A DNA stretch of 64,000 nt from Marinifilum breve (GCF_003202155.1 NZ_QFLI01000003.1:520265-584264), one strand, 5' to 3'. Counted from the stretch's first letter, positions 32,443-40,994 are shown. Notes: generated by a model not told the origin, from the letters alone. Program-made: numbers and translations.

Positions 32443-33681
32443 ATGAAAGAACTATTAGGCATTCAATTAAAGAACTGGCTAATCAACGAAGGCATTTCAG
32501 AATATTGGGCTGTTTTACTACAATCAGTCATTGCAGCAGTTGTTGTAATTCTTATCGCTTGGTTATCTGATTATATTGCCAAAAAGATCTTAATCGCGTT
32601 TATCACCAGGGTTGTTCGAAAAACCAAAACCCACTGGGATGATATCCTGTTAGAACGCAAAGTTTTTAATAAGATCTCACATTTTGCACCAGCAATAATT
32701 ATCTATTCAAGTGCAAGTTTAATTGATCATGAAAGCTGGAGTAATCTTATTGAAAATGGAGCATATGTCTACATGGTTGTCCTTGCAATTATGCTTCTTG
32801 ATACTTTCTTAAGTGCTAGTAACGATATTTACAACACAATGCCGGTTAGCAAAACACGACCGATTAAAGGATATATACAAATTGTAAAAATATTCTTTTA
32901 TGCTTTGGGAATTATTGCGATAATCGCTGTTTTGTTCGATAAGAATCCATTAACAATTATTGCCGGAATGGGTGCATTCGCGGCTGTTATCCTGTTAATT
33001 TTCAAGGATACGATCTTAGGTTTTGTAGCTTCCATTCAGCTATCGGCCAATAAAATGGTGAATATTGGAGATTGGATTACCATGCCATCGAAAGGAGCAG
33101 ATGGAACTGTAATTGATATCAGTTTAAATACTGTAAAAGTTCAAAACTGGGATAAAACAATCAGTACAATTCCAACATATGCCTTGGTTTCCGAATCATT
33201 CAACAATTGGAAAGGAATGGAAGAATCGGGAGGTAGAAGAATTAAAAGACACTTAAATATCGATGTTAAATCCATTCATTTTCTTTCTGAAGAAGACATC
33301 AATAAGTTTGAACAAATCAATTTGATTCAAGATTATATGAAAGAAAAGAAAGAAGAAATTCAAGCTTCTAATCCCGAAGGTGAGATTCCTGTAAATCAAA
33401 GAAGACTCACAAATGTTGGAACATTCAGAAAATACATTGAATCATATCTTCAGAATCATCCTAAAATTCATAAGAATATGACTTTTCTTGTGCGTCAATT
33501 ACAACCATCTGAAAAGGGTTTACCAATTGAGATATATGTATTTTCTAACGATCAGGCTTGGGCGAACTATGAAGCCATTCAGGCCGATATTTTCGATCAC
33601 ATTTTTGCGATTGTACCTGAATTCAATTTAAAAGTCTTCCAGAATCCTACTGGTGATGATTTTCAAAAATTAATGAACTAA
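32443..33681 (+). CDS. Mechanosensitive ion channel (MscS family, YbdG-like)
   Basis: 412 residues. Hydrophobic segments at about 22-45, 70-90, 97-118, 143-163 and 168-185; the pore helix is GMGAFAAVILLIFKDTILGF, followed by the MscS beta domain (VNIGDWITMPSKGADGTVID, ISLNTVKVQNWDKT). A large cytosolic C-terminal domain with an insertion matches the YbdG/MscM subgroup better than MscS itself. It opens on membrane tension during osmotic downshock. Seven bp upstream of the SemiSWEET-like gene. Confidence 0.9.
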   Translation: MKELLGIQLKNWLINEGISEYWAVLLQSVIAAVVVILIAWLSDYIAKKILIAFITRVVRKTKTHWDDILLERKVFNKISHFAPAIIIYSSASLIDHESWSNLIENGAYVYMVVLAIMLLDTFLSASNDIYNTMPVSKTRPIKGYIQIVKIFFYALGIIAIIAVLFDKNPLTIIAGMGAFAAVILLIFKDTILGFVASIQLSANKMVNIGDWITMPSKGADGTVIDISLNTVKVQNWDKTISTIPTYALVSESFNNWKGMEESGGRRIKRHLNIDVKSIHFLSEEDINKFEQINLIQDYMKEKKEEIQASNPEGEIPVNQRRLTNVGTFRKYIESYLQNHPKIHKNMTFLVRQLQPSEKGLPIEIYVFSNDQAWANYEAIQADIFDHIFAIVPEFNLKVFQNPTGDDFQKLMN

Positions 33682-33687
33682 TTATAA

Positions 33688-33981
33688 ATGAAGAGTATCT
33701 TAAAAAAGCTCGATTTTTTCGAGTCCTTGGGCTGGTTTGGTAATATCATCCTCAGCATTGGAGTGATTCCGCAAGTTGTTCAAACGTGGAAAACACATGA
33801 TGTTGATAGTTTTAACTGGCCCTTTCTGCTAATGTGGGCTTTTGGTGTGCTGTTTACTTTTATCTATATTGTGAACGGTGATTTAAAAACAGATAAAAGA
33901 CAATATCCACTTTGGTTAAACTATATGGTGAACATTGTGGCAACTTTTTATCTCTGTTATGCCAAACTGATTTATTCTTAA
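33688..33981 (+). CDS. PQ-loop / SemiSWEET-like small transporter
   Basis: 97 residues with three hydrophobic segments (about 13-31, 44-63, 75-94). The PQ-loop is visible at the end of helix 1: GVIPQVVQTWKTHDVDSFNW, with the Pro-Gln pair and the following Trp-Lys-Thr. Such proteins form dimers that transport sugars or other small molecules. It starts 7 bp after the MscS gene and 13 bp before the chalcone-isomerase-like gene, so the three form an operon; why these belong together is unclear. Confidence 0.75.
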   Translation: MKSILKKLDFFESLGWFGNIILSIGVIPQVVQTWKTHDVDSFNWPFLLMWAFGVLFTFIYIVNGDLKTDKRQYPLWLNYMVNIVATFYLCYAKLIYS

Positions 33982-33994
33982 AGTTAATATTGAT

Positions 33995-34549
33995 ATGAAG
34001 AAGTTATTTACCCTTTTACTTATACTTTGCTGTTTTAACTCATTTGCACAAACTAAGGTTGGCGGAGTTGAATTGCCATCTGAAATAATGGTGAAAGAGA
34101 CCAAGTTACAATTGCAAGGAGCTGGTACCAGAGTTAAACTTTGGATGGATATGTATGCAATGGGATTGTATTTGGAAAGTAAAACCAATGATGCATCACA
34201 AATCATTAATGCTGACAAAAGCATGGGCATTCGTCTTGAAATTATTTCGGGCTTAATTACGGCCGAAAAAATGGAGAAAGCCACAAGAGATGGATTTAAA
34301 AATTCAACCAAAAACAACACCAAACCAATTGATTCCAGAATAAATGATTTCCTATCAGTATTTTTAAGCGGTGTAGAAAAAAAAGATGTGTTTGAGTTTG
34401 TTTACAATCCTTCAGAAGGAAGTTTGATTTATAAAAATGGTGAACTTAAAAAGGAGATTGAAGGATTGGATTTTAAAAAAGCTCTTTTTGGCATTTGGCT
34501 TTGTAATAAACCTGCTGATAAAAACTTAAAAGAAGATCTGCTTAAATAG
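33995..34549 (+). CDS. Secreted chalcone-isomerase-like protein
   Basis: 184 residues. A signal peptide (LFTLLLILCCFNSFAQ) precedes a CHI-like domain: VGGVELPSEIMVKETKLQLQ, GAGTRVKLWMDMYAMGLYLE and SLIYKNGELKKEIEGLDFKK. The fold is that of the chalcone isomerase-like group (PF16036-like), which in bacteria is exported; catalysis of the flavonoid reaction is not implied, and the plant active-site residues are not evident. Last gene of the MscS/SemiSWEET operon; ends in a strong terminator. Confidence 0.78.
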   Translation: MKKLFTLLLILCCFNSFAQTKVGGVELPSEIMVKETKLQLQGAGTRVKLWMDMYAMGLYLESKTNDASQIINADKSMGIRLEIISGLITAEKMEKATRDGFKNSTKNNTKPIDSRINDFLSVFLSGVEKKDVFEFVYNPSEGSLIYKNGELKKEIEGLDFKKALFGIWLCNKPADKNLKEDLLK

Positions 34550-34568
34550 AATCAAAAAAGAATAGTAA

Positions 34569-34598
34569 AGGAGTGATTTTTAGATCACTCTTTTTTTA
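34569..34598 (+). terminator. Terminator of MscS operon
   Basis: Stem GAGTGAT/ATCACTC (34571-34577, 34584-34590) followed by seven T. Confidence 0.88.
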
Positions 34599-34745
34599 TT
34601 GCATAAAAATTGAAATTGCTTTCTAAATAAAAATTTAGAAGATGCAGTTCAAAAAAAAACTTTATCTTAGCGCCCACACCAAACTTATTATCCCTAGGGA
34701 TAAACACTTTTATTACAAATCTTTCGGACTTTAGAAATCTGTTTC

Positions 34746-34774
34746 TTGAGAAGATATTTTGCACCCTAAATTTG
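34746..34774 (+). promoter_or_regulatory. Bacteroidetes promoter: TTG, 18 bp, TAAATTTG
   Basis: TTG at 34746, 18-bp spacer, -7 box TAAATTTG at 34767-34774, thirty-one bases before ATG 34805 of the KAS III-like gene. Confidence 0.65.
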
Positions 34775-34804
34775 CGTGCATTTTGTGAAACAAAAACAAT
34801 GACA

Positions 34805-35890
34805 ATGAGTACCAAGAGATTTTCTAAAATTGTAGGTTCAGGTAGTTATCTACCGAGTATAGAAGTTAAAAACTCACACTTTTTGAACCATGATTTTTTT
34901 GAACCCAACGGACAAAAAATTGAAACTCCAAACGAGGAAATAATTGAAAAATTCCGTGAAATTACCGGAATTGAGGAAAGAAAATATGCTACGGATGAGC
35001 AGCAAGCATCGGATTTGGCTTATTTGGCTGCAAAAGATGCATTAGACTCGTCGAACATCGATAAAGAAAGTATTGATTATATTCTGGTTGCGCACAACTA
35101 TGGTGATATAAAACCAAATTCAACTTTAACAAGTCAACTTCCATGTTTGGCTGCGAAAGTGAAAAACCTACTGCAAATTGAAAACCCAAGATGTATTGCT
35201 TACGATATTCTATTTGGATGTCCTGGTTGGGTTCAGTTAATGATTCAAGCCAACTATTACATCAAATCGGGAGATGCCAACAGAGTGTTGGTAATTGGTG
35301 CAGAAACACTATCACGTGTTTGTGATCCACATGACAGAGATAGTATGATTTATTCCGATGGAGCCGGCGCCACTATTTTGGAAGCTAGTGAATCGGAAGA
35401 AGAAACTGGAATTCTATCTCATGCAATGAGAACCGACACCAAAGATCAGGCATATTTTTTAAGAACAGACATTTCGGACAATGCTGATTTTGAAGGAAAC
35501 AGCAACAGCCATTTCATTAAAATGTATGGTCGTAAAATTTACGAATACGCAATTACCAACGTACCTGGAGTTGTAAAGGAAAGTATCGATAAAGCAGGTT
35601 TGGATATCAAAGACATTAAGAAAATTCTGATACACCAGGCAAATGAGAAAATGGACGAAGCCATTGGTAAACGTTTGTTCAGGTTGTACAAAGAAAGAGA
35701 GGTGCCGGAAGATATCATGCCAATTATTCTTCAAAAAATGGGTAACAATTCTGTGGCCACCGTTCCTGTTCTTTACGATCAAATTGCAAAAGGGACTTTA
35801 AATGGTCACACTTTAAATCCAGGTGACTATGTTGTGTTTGCTTCTGTTGGTGCGGGAATGAACATTAACTCTTTTGTATATAAAGTGTAA
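34805..35890 (+). CDS. 3-oxoacyl-ACP synthase III family protein (FabH-like)
   Basis: About 361 residues from MSTKRFSKIVGSGSYLP; an ATG six bases earlier is possible. The thiolase-fold triad is intact: Cys in ILFGCPGWVQ, His in ILIHQANEKM and Asn in MGNNSVATVP. It is longer than FabH, mainly from an N-terminal insertion before KFREITGIEERKYA. FabH-type enzymes start fatty-acid or related chains from acyl-CoA and malonyl-ACP; this one stands apart from fatty-acid genes, so a different primer or a secondary product is possible. Preceded by a clear promoter. Confidence 0.85.
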   Translation: MSTKRFSKIVGSGSYLPSIEVKNSHFLNHDFFEPNGQKIETPNEEIIEKFREITGIEERKYATDEQQASDLAYLAAKDALDSSNIDKESIDYILVAHNYGDIKPNSTLTSQLPCLAAKVKNLLQIENPRCIAYDILFGCPGWVQLMIQANYYIKSGDANRVLVIGAETLSRVCDPHDRDSMIYSDGAGATILEASESEEETGILSHAMRTDTKDQAYFLRTDISDNADFEGNSNSHFIKMYGRKIYEYAITNVPGVVKESIDKAGLDIKDIKKILIHQANEKMDEAIGKRLFRLYKEREVPEDIMPIILQKMGNNSVATVPVLYDQIAKGTLNGHTLNPGDYVVFASVGAGMNINSFVYKV

Positions 35891-35959
35891 ATGGAACTTT
35901 AAATGTTAAAATTTTAATCTTTTTAATAAAGATTTATCTAAATGTGTTGGATTCAAAAA

Positions 35960-36123
35960 TAATTTTTCTAAATTAGCAGGGCTGAATCTGATAGAGGCTA
36001 GAAAATTAAAGGGATTGAGGAGAATAAGATATTATCAGATTTGATTTTGGAATTGCATTCTAACCCTAAAATTACTATACAATATTACCCGAATTAACAC
36101 TTGTTGGTTCGGGTAATTTTTTG
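35960..36123 (+). ncRNA. Candidate small RNA downstream of the KAS III-like gene
   Basis: A TTG at 35948, 19-bp spacer and TAAATTAG near 35970 resemble a promoter (one mismatch). About 15 bases on, a perfect 9-bp inverted repeat AATCTGATA/TATCAGATT (35985-35993, 36033-36041) encloses a purine-rich loop with GGGATTGAGGAGAATAAG, and the stretch ends in a terminator at 36083-36123. No ORF of note. Alternatively it is only a long 3' untranslated region. It fills half of the 375-bp gap 35891-36265. Confidence 0.4.
36083..36123 (+). terminator. Terminator
   Basis: 10-bp stem ATTACCCGAA/TTCGGGTAAT, loop of 14 nt, T-run following. Confidence 0.85.
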
Positions 36124-36126
36124 CTC

Positions 36127-36150
36127 CATTTTAAATTGTGATTTAAAATG
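36127..36150. promoter_or_regulatory. Palindrome upstream of reductive-dehalogenase-like gene
   Basis: CATTTTAAA and TTTAAAATG, perfect 9-bp arms around TTGTGA; 116 bp before the ATG. A CRP/FNR-type or other regulator site is possible. Confidence 0.4.
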
Positions 36151-36265
36151 CATAAGTGTACAATTGATCATTTTAAGATTCAAGTGCAGAGAAAGAATCC
36201 AAATTAGATCAGCTAAATGGATTCCCTAAAAAAATCCTTTATCTTTCTGCTCTAAGCCTAATCAA

Positions 36266-37639
36266 ATGAACCCAATTTACCAAATATCACTTCTTACCTG
36301 TCTGATTTTTTCAATTATTCTGTTTGCAGGTTTACTTTACGCATGCATTGTTTTTTATCAGGAAAAGGAGAGAAGAGCTGGATTCAGAGCTCTCTTACTT
36401 GCTTTACTACTCCCACCTATTTACCTGATTACATGGCATTACAACTGGGAAGTTGTAGCTCTCATCCTTACAGCCGATCTTTTGATTACTGGAATTCTGT
36501 TTTTTATTCCTTTTGGCAATAAGAAAAACATCACCGATGATTTTCCTCAAACACAAATTGATGAAAGAGATATCATGTTTTCACGCAATGAACTGAAAGA
36601 AAACACTGAAAGATACGATGAATATTATTCTAAAAATCCAGACAAATTAAAACTGGATAATGAGTTTAGAAAAGAACCCGGATTAACTGCAGAGAAATCC
36701 ATTTTCTTTAATGAACTGGCATACAAGGCTGCCAATGCCAGCTTTTATACGGTTGATCAATTTCATCAAGCTGTAGATGGTGATATCAATCCCACAAAAT
36801 CCAGTATATCAAAAAGCGAATTAAGTAAGTTTATAAAGGATTGGAGCCGAAAACTAGGGGCTTTAAAAGTAGGAATTACTGAATTGAAAGATTATCATTT
36901 TTATTCTCATAAAGGAAGAGGCAATGAATATGGAGATCCTATTAAGAGTAATCATTCACATGCCATTGCCTTTACTGTTGAAATGAACCAGGAGATGGTT
37001 GCTGCTGCTCCACAATCCTCCATTGTAATGGAATCGGCACAACAATATTTAGAAGCTGGACGAATTGCAGTTCAATTGGCACAATTCGTAAGAAGCCTGG
37101 GATTTTCTGCCAGAGCTCATATCGATGGGAATTACCAAATTGTTTGCCCTTTGGTTGCTCGAGATGCAGGTCTGGGTGAAATAGGCAGAATGGGTTTACT
37201 AATGACTCCTAAAGAAGGTCCACGAGTAAGATTGGGAGTGGTTACCACAGAATTTAAACTGGATACTGATAAGAGAACAAAGGACAATGCGATGCTTGAT
37301 TTCTGTTTGCAATGTAAGAAATGTGCAGAGGTTTGTCCGAGTAAATCCATATCATTTGATGATCCAAAACTTGTAAATGGAATTAAAAGGTGGCAAATTA
37401 ATTCGGAATCCTGCTTTACCTATTGGTGCAAAGCTGGCACCGATTGCGGCCGTTGCATGGCTTGTTGTCCTTACTCTCATCCCAATAATTTACTGCACAA
37501 TTTCATTCGCTTGGGAATTAAAAAATCTGCTCTATTCAGAATTCTGGCCGTTCACTTGGATGATTTCTTTTATGGAAGGAAACCAAAATCTGCAGATCTT
37601 CCTGGTTGGATTCCAAAAAACGAAAAGGCGCAGAAATAA
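36266..37639 (+). CDS. Reductive dehalogenase-like membrane iron-sulfur protein
   Basis: 457 residues. Hydrophobic helices at about 8-30, 42-58 and 62-80 anchor it. The rest resembles the RdhA/QueG group: an N-terminal corrinoid-type domain (IDGNYQIVCPLVARDAGLGE, IGRMGLLMTPKEGPRVRLGV) and two Fe-S motifs, CLQCKKCAEVCPS (Cx2Cx2CxxxCP) and GTDCGRCMACCPYSHP. The membrane anchor sits on the same polypeptide and no twin-arginine leader is seen, unlike classic RdhA, whose small RdhB partner is also missing here. Either a dehalogenase of halogenated organics or a related cobalamin-dependent reductase; substrate unknown. Confidence 0.72.
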   Translation: MNPIYQISLLTCLIFSIILFAGLLYACIVFYQEKERRAGFRALLLALLLPPIYLITWHYNWEVVALILTADLLITGILFFIPFGNKKNITDDFPQTQIDERDIMFSRNELKENTERYDEYYSKNPDKLKLDNEFRKEPGLTAEKSIFFNELAYKAANASFYTVDQFHQAVDGDINPTKSSISKSELSKFIKDWSRKLGALKVGITELKDYHFYSHKGRGNEYGDPIKSNHSHAIAFTVEMNQEMVAAAPQSSIVMESAQQYLEAGRIAVQLAQFVRSLGFSARAHIDGNYQIVCPLVARDAGLGEIGRMGLLMTPKEGPRVRLGVVTTEFKLDTDKRTKDNAMLDFCLQCKKCAEVCPSKSISFDDPKLVNGIKRWQINSESCFTYWCKAGTDCGRCMACCPYSHPNNLLHNFIRLGIKKSALFRILAVHLDDFFYGRKPKSADLPGWIPKNEKAQK

Positions 37640-37684
37640 AATTCCTACGCCTTAACAAATGATCGTTGAGTTAAAAATCTTTAT

Positions 37685-38545
37685 TTATTGATACTGCTTA
37701 GCAGTATTATATTCCTGGCATTTTTTGTACAAATTGTAAAGAGCATTCTTCACGTTCTTGCTTGGTTTCGCCTTGTATGCAACAAGAAGCATTGGTTCTA
37801 CCTCGCGCATTTTTTTTCTGTATTTAATCAGCTTCTGTTTGCATTTTTGGTAATCATCATCAGTAGGTTTTGCTATTGATTCATATGATTTTATTGCCTT
37901 ATCAAATTCTGCATTCACCTTTAAAAATAGAATCATACCCAAGTTCATATTTGAGTTGGCATCATCTGGTTTTAATTCAATTGCTTTGCGATATTCAGCT
38001 TTAGCACTTTCTATATCTTTTAGTTTCTGATACGAAACCGCTTTAAAGTAATGATACTTGTGATTGGTTGGATACCACTCAATCAATTCATCACAAACAG
38101 GCAGAAGTTTCTCAAACTGTTTAGAATTCATATACAGATAAGCCAAGCTTTTAACGGCCTTTCTGTACTCATGAGGCATGTTTTTCTTTTTAGCCAACAG
38201 AACAAATTCCTGCCCACCTACATCTTTCTCTGATTTATAAATGGCTAAACATTTTGAGTAAAAACTTGGTCCTGGCGTTCCCATTTCCATGGCTTTACGG
38301 TAATTCTTTTTTGCCTCCTCTATATTTCCTAATTCTTCCTGACAAACCCCAATATACCCAAAGGCCCATGATCTTTGCATTTCGTCACCAATACCACTAT
38401 CCACCAATTTCTGATAATCGGCTAAAGCCTCTTGATAGTTCTTTTCGAAAAACTTACTATTTGCTTTATTTAATTCGCTGTCAAAATCTTGTGCATACAG
38501 CAAAACAGAAAATAAAGCCAAAATGCTTGTAAATATTACTTTCAT
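37685..38545 (-). CDS. Exported tetratricopeptide (TPR) repeat protein
   Basis: About 286 residues from MKVIFTSILALFSVLLYAQ, a signal peptide ending near residue 19. At least four TPR pairs follow: FEKNYQEALADYQKLVDSG, FGYIGVCQEELGNIEEAKKN, FKAVSYQKLKDIESAKAEYR and SNMNLGMILFLKVNAEFDKA. A basic stretch lies near the C-terminus. TPR proteins scaffold protein complexes; partner not evident. A small-RNA-like region and terminator lie upstream. Confidence 0.8.
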   Translation of the reverse strand: MKVIFTSILALFSVLLYAQDFDSELNKANSKFFEKNYQEALADYQKLVDSGIGDEMQRSWAFGYIGVCQEELGNIEEAKKNYRKAMEMGTPGPSFYSKCLAIYKSEKDVGGQEFVLLAKKKNMPHEYRKAVKSLAYLYMNSKQFEKLLPVCDELIEWYPTNHKYHYFKAVSYQKLKDIESAKAEYRKAIELKPDDANSNMNLGMILFLKVNAEFDKAIKSYESIAKPTDDDYQKCKQKLIKYRKKMREVEPMLLVAYKAKPSKNVKNALYNLYKKCQEYNTAKQYQ

Positions 38546-38624
38546 AATCAATTTCTTTTATTGTCTCCTATTAGTTTGACGTCCAAATAGGTCTTTAGGG
38601 TGAATGATTATTCAAATTTAGACA

Positions 38625-38654
38625 TAAAAAAAAGCAGAAAGTTTATTTCTGCTT
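38625..38654 (-). terminator. Terminator upstream of the TPR gene
   Basis: On the minus strand AAGCAGAAA/TTTCTGCTT (9-bp stem, 5-nt loop) then eight T. It lies 80 bp before the TPR gene, downstream of the CGTCTA array. Confidence 0.85.
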
Positions 38655-38734
38655 AAAATATATAATCTGATAATTCTCTTTTCCATTAATATAAACATCG
38701 TGAGTTCTATATATTATAAATATCTTCTGAGGAA

Positions 38735-38811
38735 AACGTCTATACGTTCTATTTAAAACGTCTAAAGGTTTTTAAAGAATCGTCTATACGTTTATGCCAA
38801 AACCTTTAGAC
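38735..38811. repeat. Three CGTCTA repeats at exact 22-bp steps plus an inverted fourth
   Basis: CGTCTATACGTT at 38737, CGTCTAAAGGTT at 38759 and CGTCTATACGTT at 38781: steps of exactly 22 bp. A fourth copy (GTCTAAAGGTTTT) is on the minus strand at 38811-38799, making a perfect 13-bp inverted repeat with the second. Confidence 0.85.
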
Positions 38812-38823
38812 ATTTTGGAGAGA

Positions 38824-38831
38824 CAAAAATA
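38824..38831 (-). promoter_or_regulatory. -7 box (TATTTTTG) before the CGTCTA region
   Basis: Minus strand TATTTTTG fits TAnnTTTG; TTGTTG lies 12-15 bp upstream, shorter than the usual 19-bp spacing. Confidence 0.4.
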
Positions 38832-38860
38832 CCATCTAATTATCAACAACTTACAAATTC

Positions 38861-38895
38861 AAAAAAAAGGTGTAAAAACAATGTTCTTACACCTT
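38861..38895 (-). terminator. Terminator of rlmB
   Basis: On the minus strand AAGGTGTAA/TTACACCTT with an 11-nt loop and T-run, 24 bp past the rlmB stop. Confidence 0.88.
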
Positions 38896-38918
38896 AATAT
38901 ATTATCGAATATTTAGTT

Positions 38919-39659
38919 CTATTTTCTTTGTCTTACAGCCTCGTAAACCATTAATGATGCCGCAACCGATACATTCAGTGATTCAATCTGCCCAAGAATT
39001 GGCACTTTTACCTTTTCATCAGCCAGGCGAAGTAATGCCTCATCGATACCTGTATCTTCCGACCCCATGATAATTGCTGTTGCCAAAGTTAAATCAGCTT
39101 CTGTATAAAACTTCTCAGCCTTCTCGGTCGAAGCTACGATACGGATTCCTTCCTTTTTCAAGTTACGTACAAGAGTTTTTAGGTTCTGTACACGACAAAC
39201 CGGAATTTGATACAATGCTCCAGCTGAAGTTTTAATTGAATCAGGAGTAATTTTAGCCGAATTCTTAAATGGGATAATAATCGCATCAACCCCAGCACAC
39301 TCTGCAGAACGAGCAATTGCACCAAAGTTTCTAACATCGGTAATCTGATCCAAAATCAAGATTAAAGGAGTTCTACCTTCAGCCATAATTTGTGGCACAA
39401 CATCTTCAACTTCCTGGTAAGCAATAGGTGCAATTAAGGTAACAACACCTTGGTTGTTTTTCTGGTTTAGTGAATTAATCTTCTCAGCAGGAACAAACTG
39501 ATACTCGATTGATTCATCACGAATTAAATCAAATAAATCCTGATACAAACGACCAGTTAATCCTTTACGAATTAATACTTTTTCAATTTCTTTACCACTT
39601 CTAATCGCTTCCATTGTTGCTCTAATACCGAACAACATTTCCTGTTTCTGTTTAGCCAT
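38919..39659 (-). CDS. rlmB: 23S rRNA (guanosine-2'-O)-methyltransferase RlmB-type (SpoU/TrmH)
   Basis: 246 residues. N-terminal L30e-like substrate-binding domain (LFGIRATMEAIRSGKEIEKV) and SPOUT domain with its three motifs: LDQITDVRNFGAIARSAECA, IIMGSEDTGID and VPILGQIESLNVSVAASLMV (trefoil knot). It methylates the 2'-OH of G2251 in 23S rRNA in the E. coli orthologue; the exact target here may be that or another guanosine. Four bp after the DUF418 gene on the same strand, thus probably co-transcribed. Confidence 0.9.
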   Translation of the reverse strand: MAKQKQEMLFGIRATMEAIRSGKEIEKVLIRKGLTGRLYQDLFDLIRDESIEYQFVPAEKINSLNQKNNQGVVTLIAPIAYQEVEDVVPQIMAEGRTPLILILDQITDVRNFGAIARSAECAGVDAIIIPFKNSAKITPDSIKTSAGALYQIPVCRVQNLKTLVRNLKKEGIRIVASTEKAEKFYTEADLTLATAIIMGSEDTGIDEALLRLADEKVKVPILGQIESLNVSVAASLMVYEAVRQRK

Positions 39660-39663
39660 TTAT

Positions 39664-40908
39664 CTAATTGCTTGATTTTACATTTAATGTCAGTTGCGGT
39701 TTTTCCTTATAGGTTAGGTAGCGCCACAACCATTCCAATGGTCCCATCCTGTAATACTTCAACCATATATAAGATGAAGTCATTTGAAAAATCCAGATGC
39801 CAAGCATCCAAAATAGCAACTCAAACCTGCTGAACTCACCGAACAATCCAAATCCGTAACTGTAAAAAATGATGGAACAAATTACGGATTGGCAAAGGTA
39901 GTTTGTAAAAGCCAATCGACCAACTGCTTCGAAAGCTTTCGTTAAAAATTTCAACAGATTTAATTGATATACCAAAATGATTAAGCCAATGTAGCCTAGA
40001 GAAGTAAAAATGCTGGAAAAATAATTGTACTGATATCCATATTTGAAATAATGTACTACTTCCCATCTGTTTTGAGCCATTTCCTGAACTCCATAATTGG
40101 AAATAAATCCACCTATTCCTATCCCTAAAACAGCCATTACTGCATAAAACAGTTTGGATTTTTTTGCCGATAAGATTCCTTGATTTAGAAGTACCATCCC
40201 GAGCAACATCATGCCTGTTGTCCGCCATACCGAAAGCATAAAGAATCCACCTACCTGATAATTCATGTTTAACTGAACCCTTTTCACAAAGATATCAAAC
40301 CATGAGCCATGTTGATACAGATCAATTTCTGATGATAATAACTCTGCCGAAGGTAAAAATTCAGCCATTGACTCTTCCATCATTTTTTCAGGCATGGTAT
40401 CAAACATACTTCCAATAGCATAAAAGAAAAGCATAGGAACCATGTAAAGAAATACAGCAAGAACTAACTTCCATACATCCTTCATTTTACGGAGCAGCAC
40501 TACAATTAAACCAATAATTGAATAGGCAACCAGAATATCGCCAAACCAAATTAAATAAGCGTGAATCATTCCAAAAAGAAGAAGCCACATCATTCTTCTG
40601 ATATGAATTTTTGATCCATCAATACCCTTTTCGGCCAATCGATTCACAAACAATAGGATTCCAGCTCCAAACAGAATGGAGAAAATACTCATGAATTTTA
40701 ACTCGGCAAAAACATGAACCAGCCAATAAGAAAAACTTTCCAATTCACTCATTTCTCCCAACACCAAAGGGTTGGCAAATGATGCGTTTGGCAATGCAAA
40801 AAGCTGAATATTAATAAATAGAATTCCTAATAGTGCGAAGCCTCGCAAAATATCGAGCGAATGAATTCTTTCTTTTAGCGCAGTTGGGGCAGCATGTGTG
40901 GTTTGCAT
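39664..40908 (-). CDS. DUF418 family membrane protein
   Basis: 414 residues, around ten helices. The family hallmark RIHSLDILRGFALLGILFIN opens the protein, and the C-terminal DUF418 domain contains AFEAVGRLAFTNYLCQSVIC and the Gly-rich end PLEWLWRYLTY. A hydrophilic loop of ~40 residues lies near 165-210. Function is unknown; it is thought to be a transporter or acyltransferase-like protein. It is upstream of rlmB (4 bp gap) in what looks like one operon. Confidence 0.82.
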   Translation of the reverse strand: MQTTHAAPTALKERIHSLDILRGFALLGILFINIQLFALPNASFANPLVLGEMSELESFSYWLVHVFAELKFMSIFSILFGAGILLFVNRLAEKGIDGSKIHIRRMMWLLLFGMIHAYLIWFGDILVAYSIIGLIVVLLRKMKDVWKLVLAVFLYMVPMLFFYAIGSMFDTMPEKMMEESMAEFLPSAELLSSEIDLYQHGSWFDIFVKRVQLNMNYQVGGFFMLSVWRTTGMMLLGMVLLNQGILSAKKSKLFYAVMAVLGIGIGGFISNYGVQEMAQNRWEVVHYFKYGYQYNYFSSIFTSLGYIGLIILVYQLNLLKFLTKAFEAVGRLAFTNYLCQSVICSIIFYSYGFGLFGEFSRFELLFWMLGIWIFQMTSSYIWLKYYRMGPLEWLWRYLTYKEKPQLTLNVKSSN

Positions 40909-40950
40909 TTTTTCTTTCTAAGATAAGAAGAATGAGTTTCACACAAAAAA

Positions 40951-40994
40951 ATTAACCACAAAGACACACAAAGGTTTTTCACAAAGGTCCACGA
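40951..40994 (+). repeat. ACCACAAAG-family repeat arm
   Basis: TTAACCACAAAGACACACAA then AGGTTTTTCACAAAGGTCCA; same element as at 13853-14000, one arm only. Confidence 0.55.

Larger units (their letters stand above)
38625..38817 (-). ncRNA. Candidate repeat-bearing small RNA between rlmB and TPR gene
   Basis: Minus strand: a TATTTTTG -7 box (38831-38824), then the CGTCTA repeats, then a terminator at 38654-38625, with rlmB's own terminator just before (38861-38895). The predicted ~190-nt RNA would carry hairpins of the type AACGTATAGACGTT and a 13-bp long-range stem. Because a terminator separates it from the TPR gene it may act alone or as an attenuator. It accounts for most of the 373-bp gap 38546-38918. 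Confidence 0.45.
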
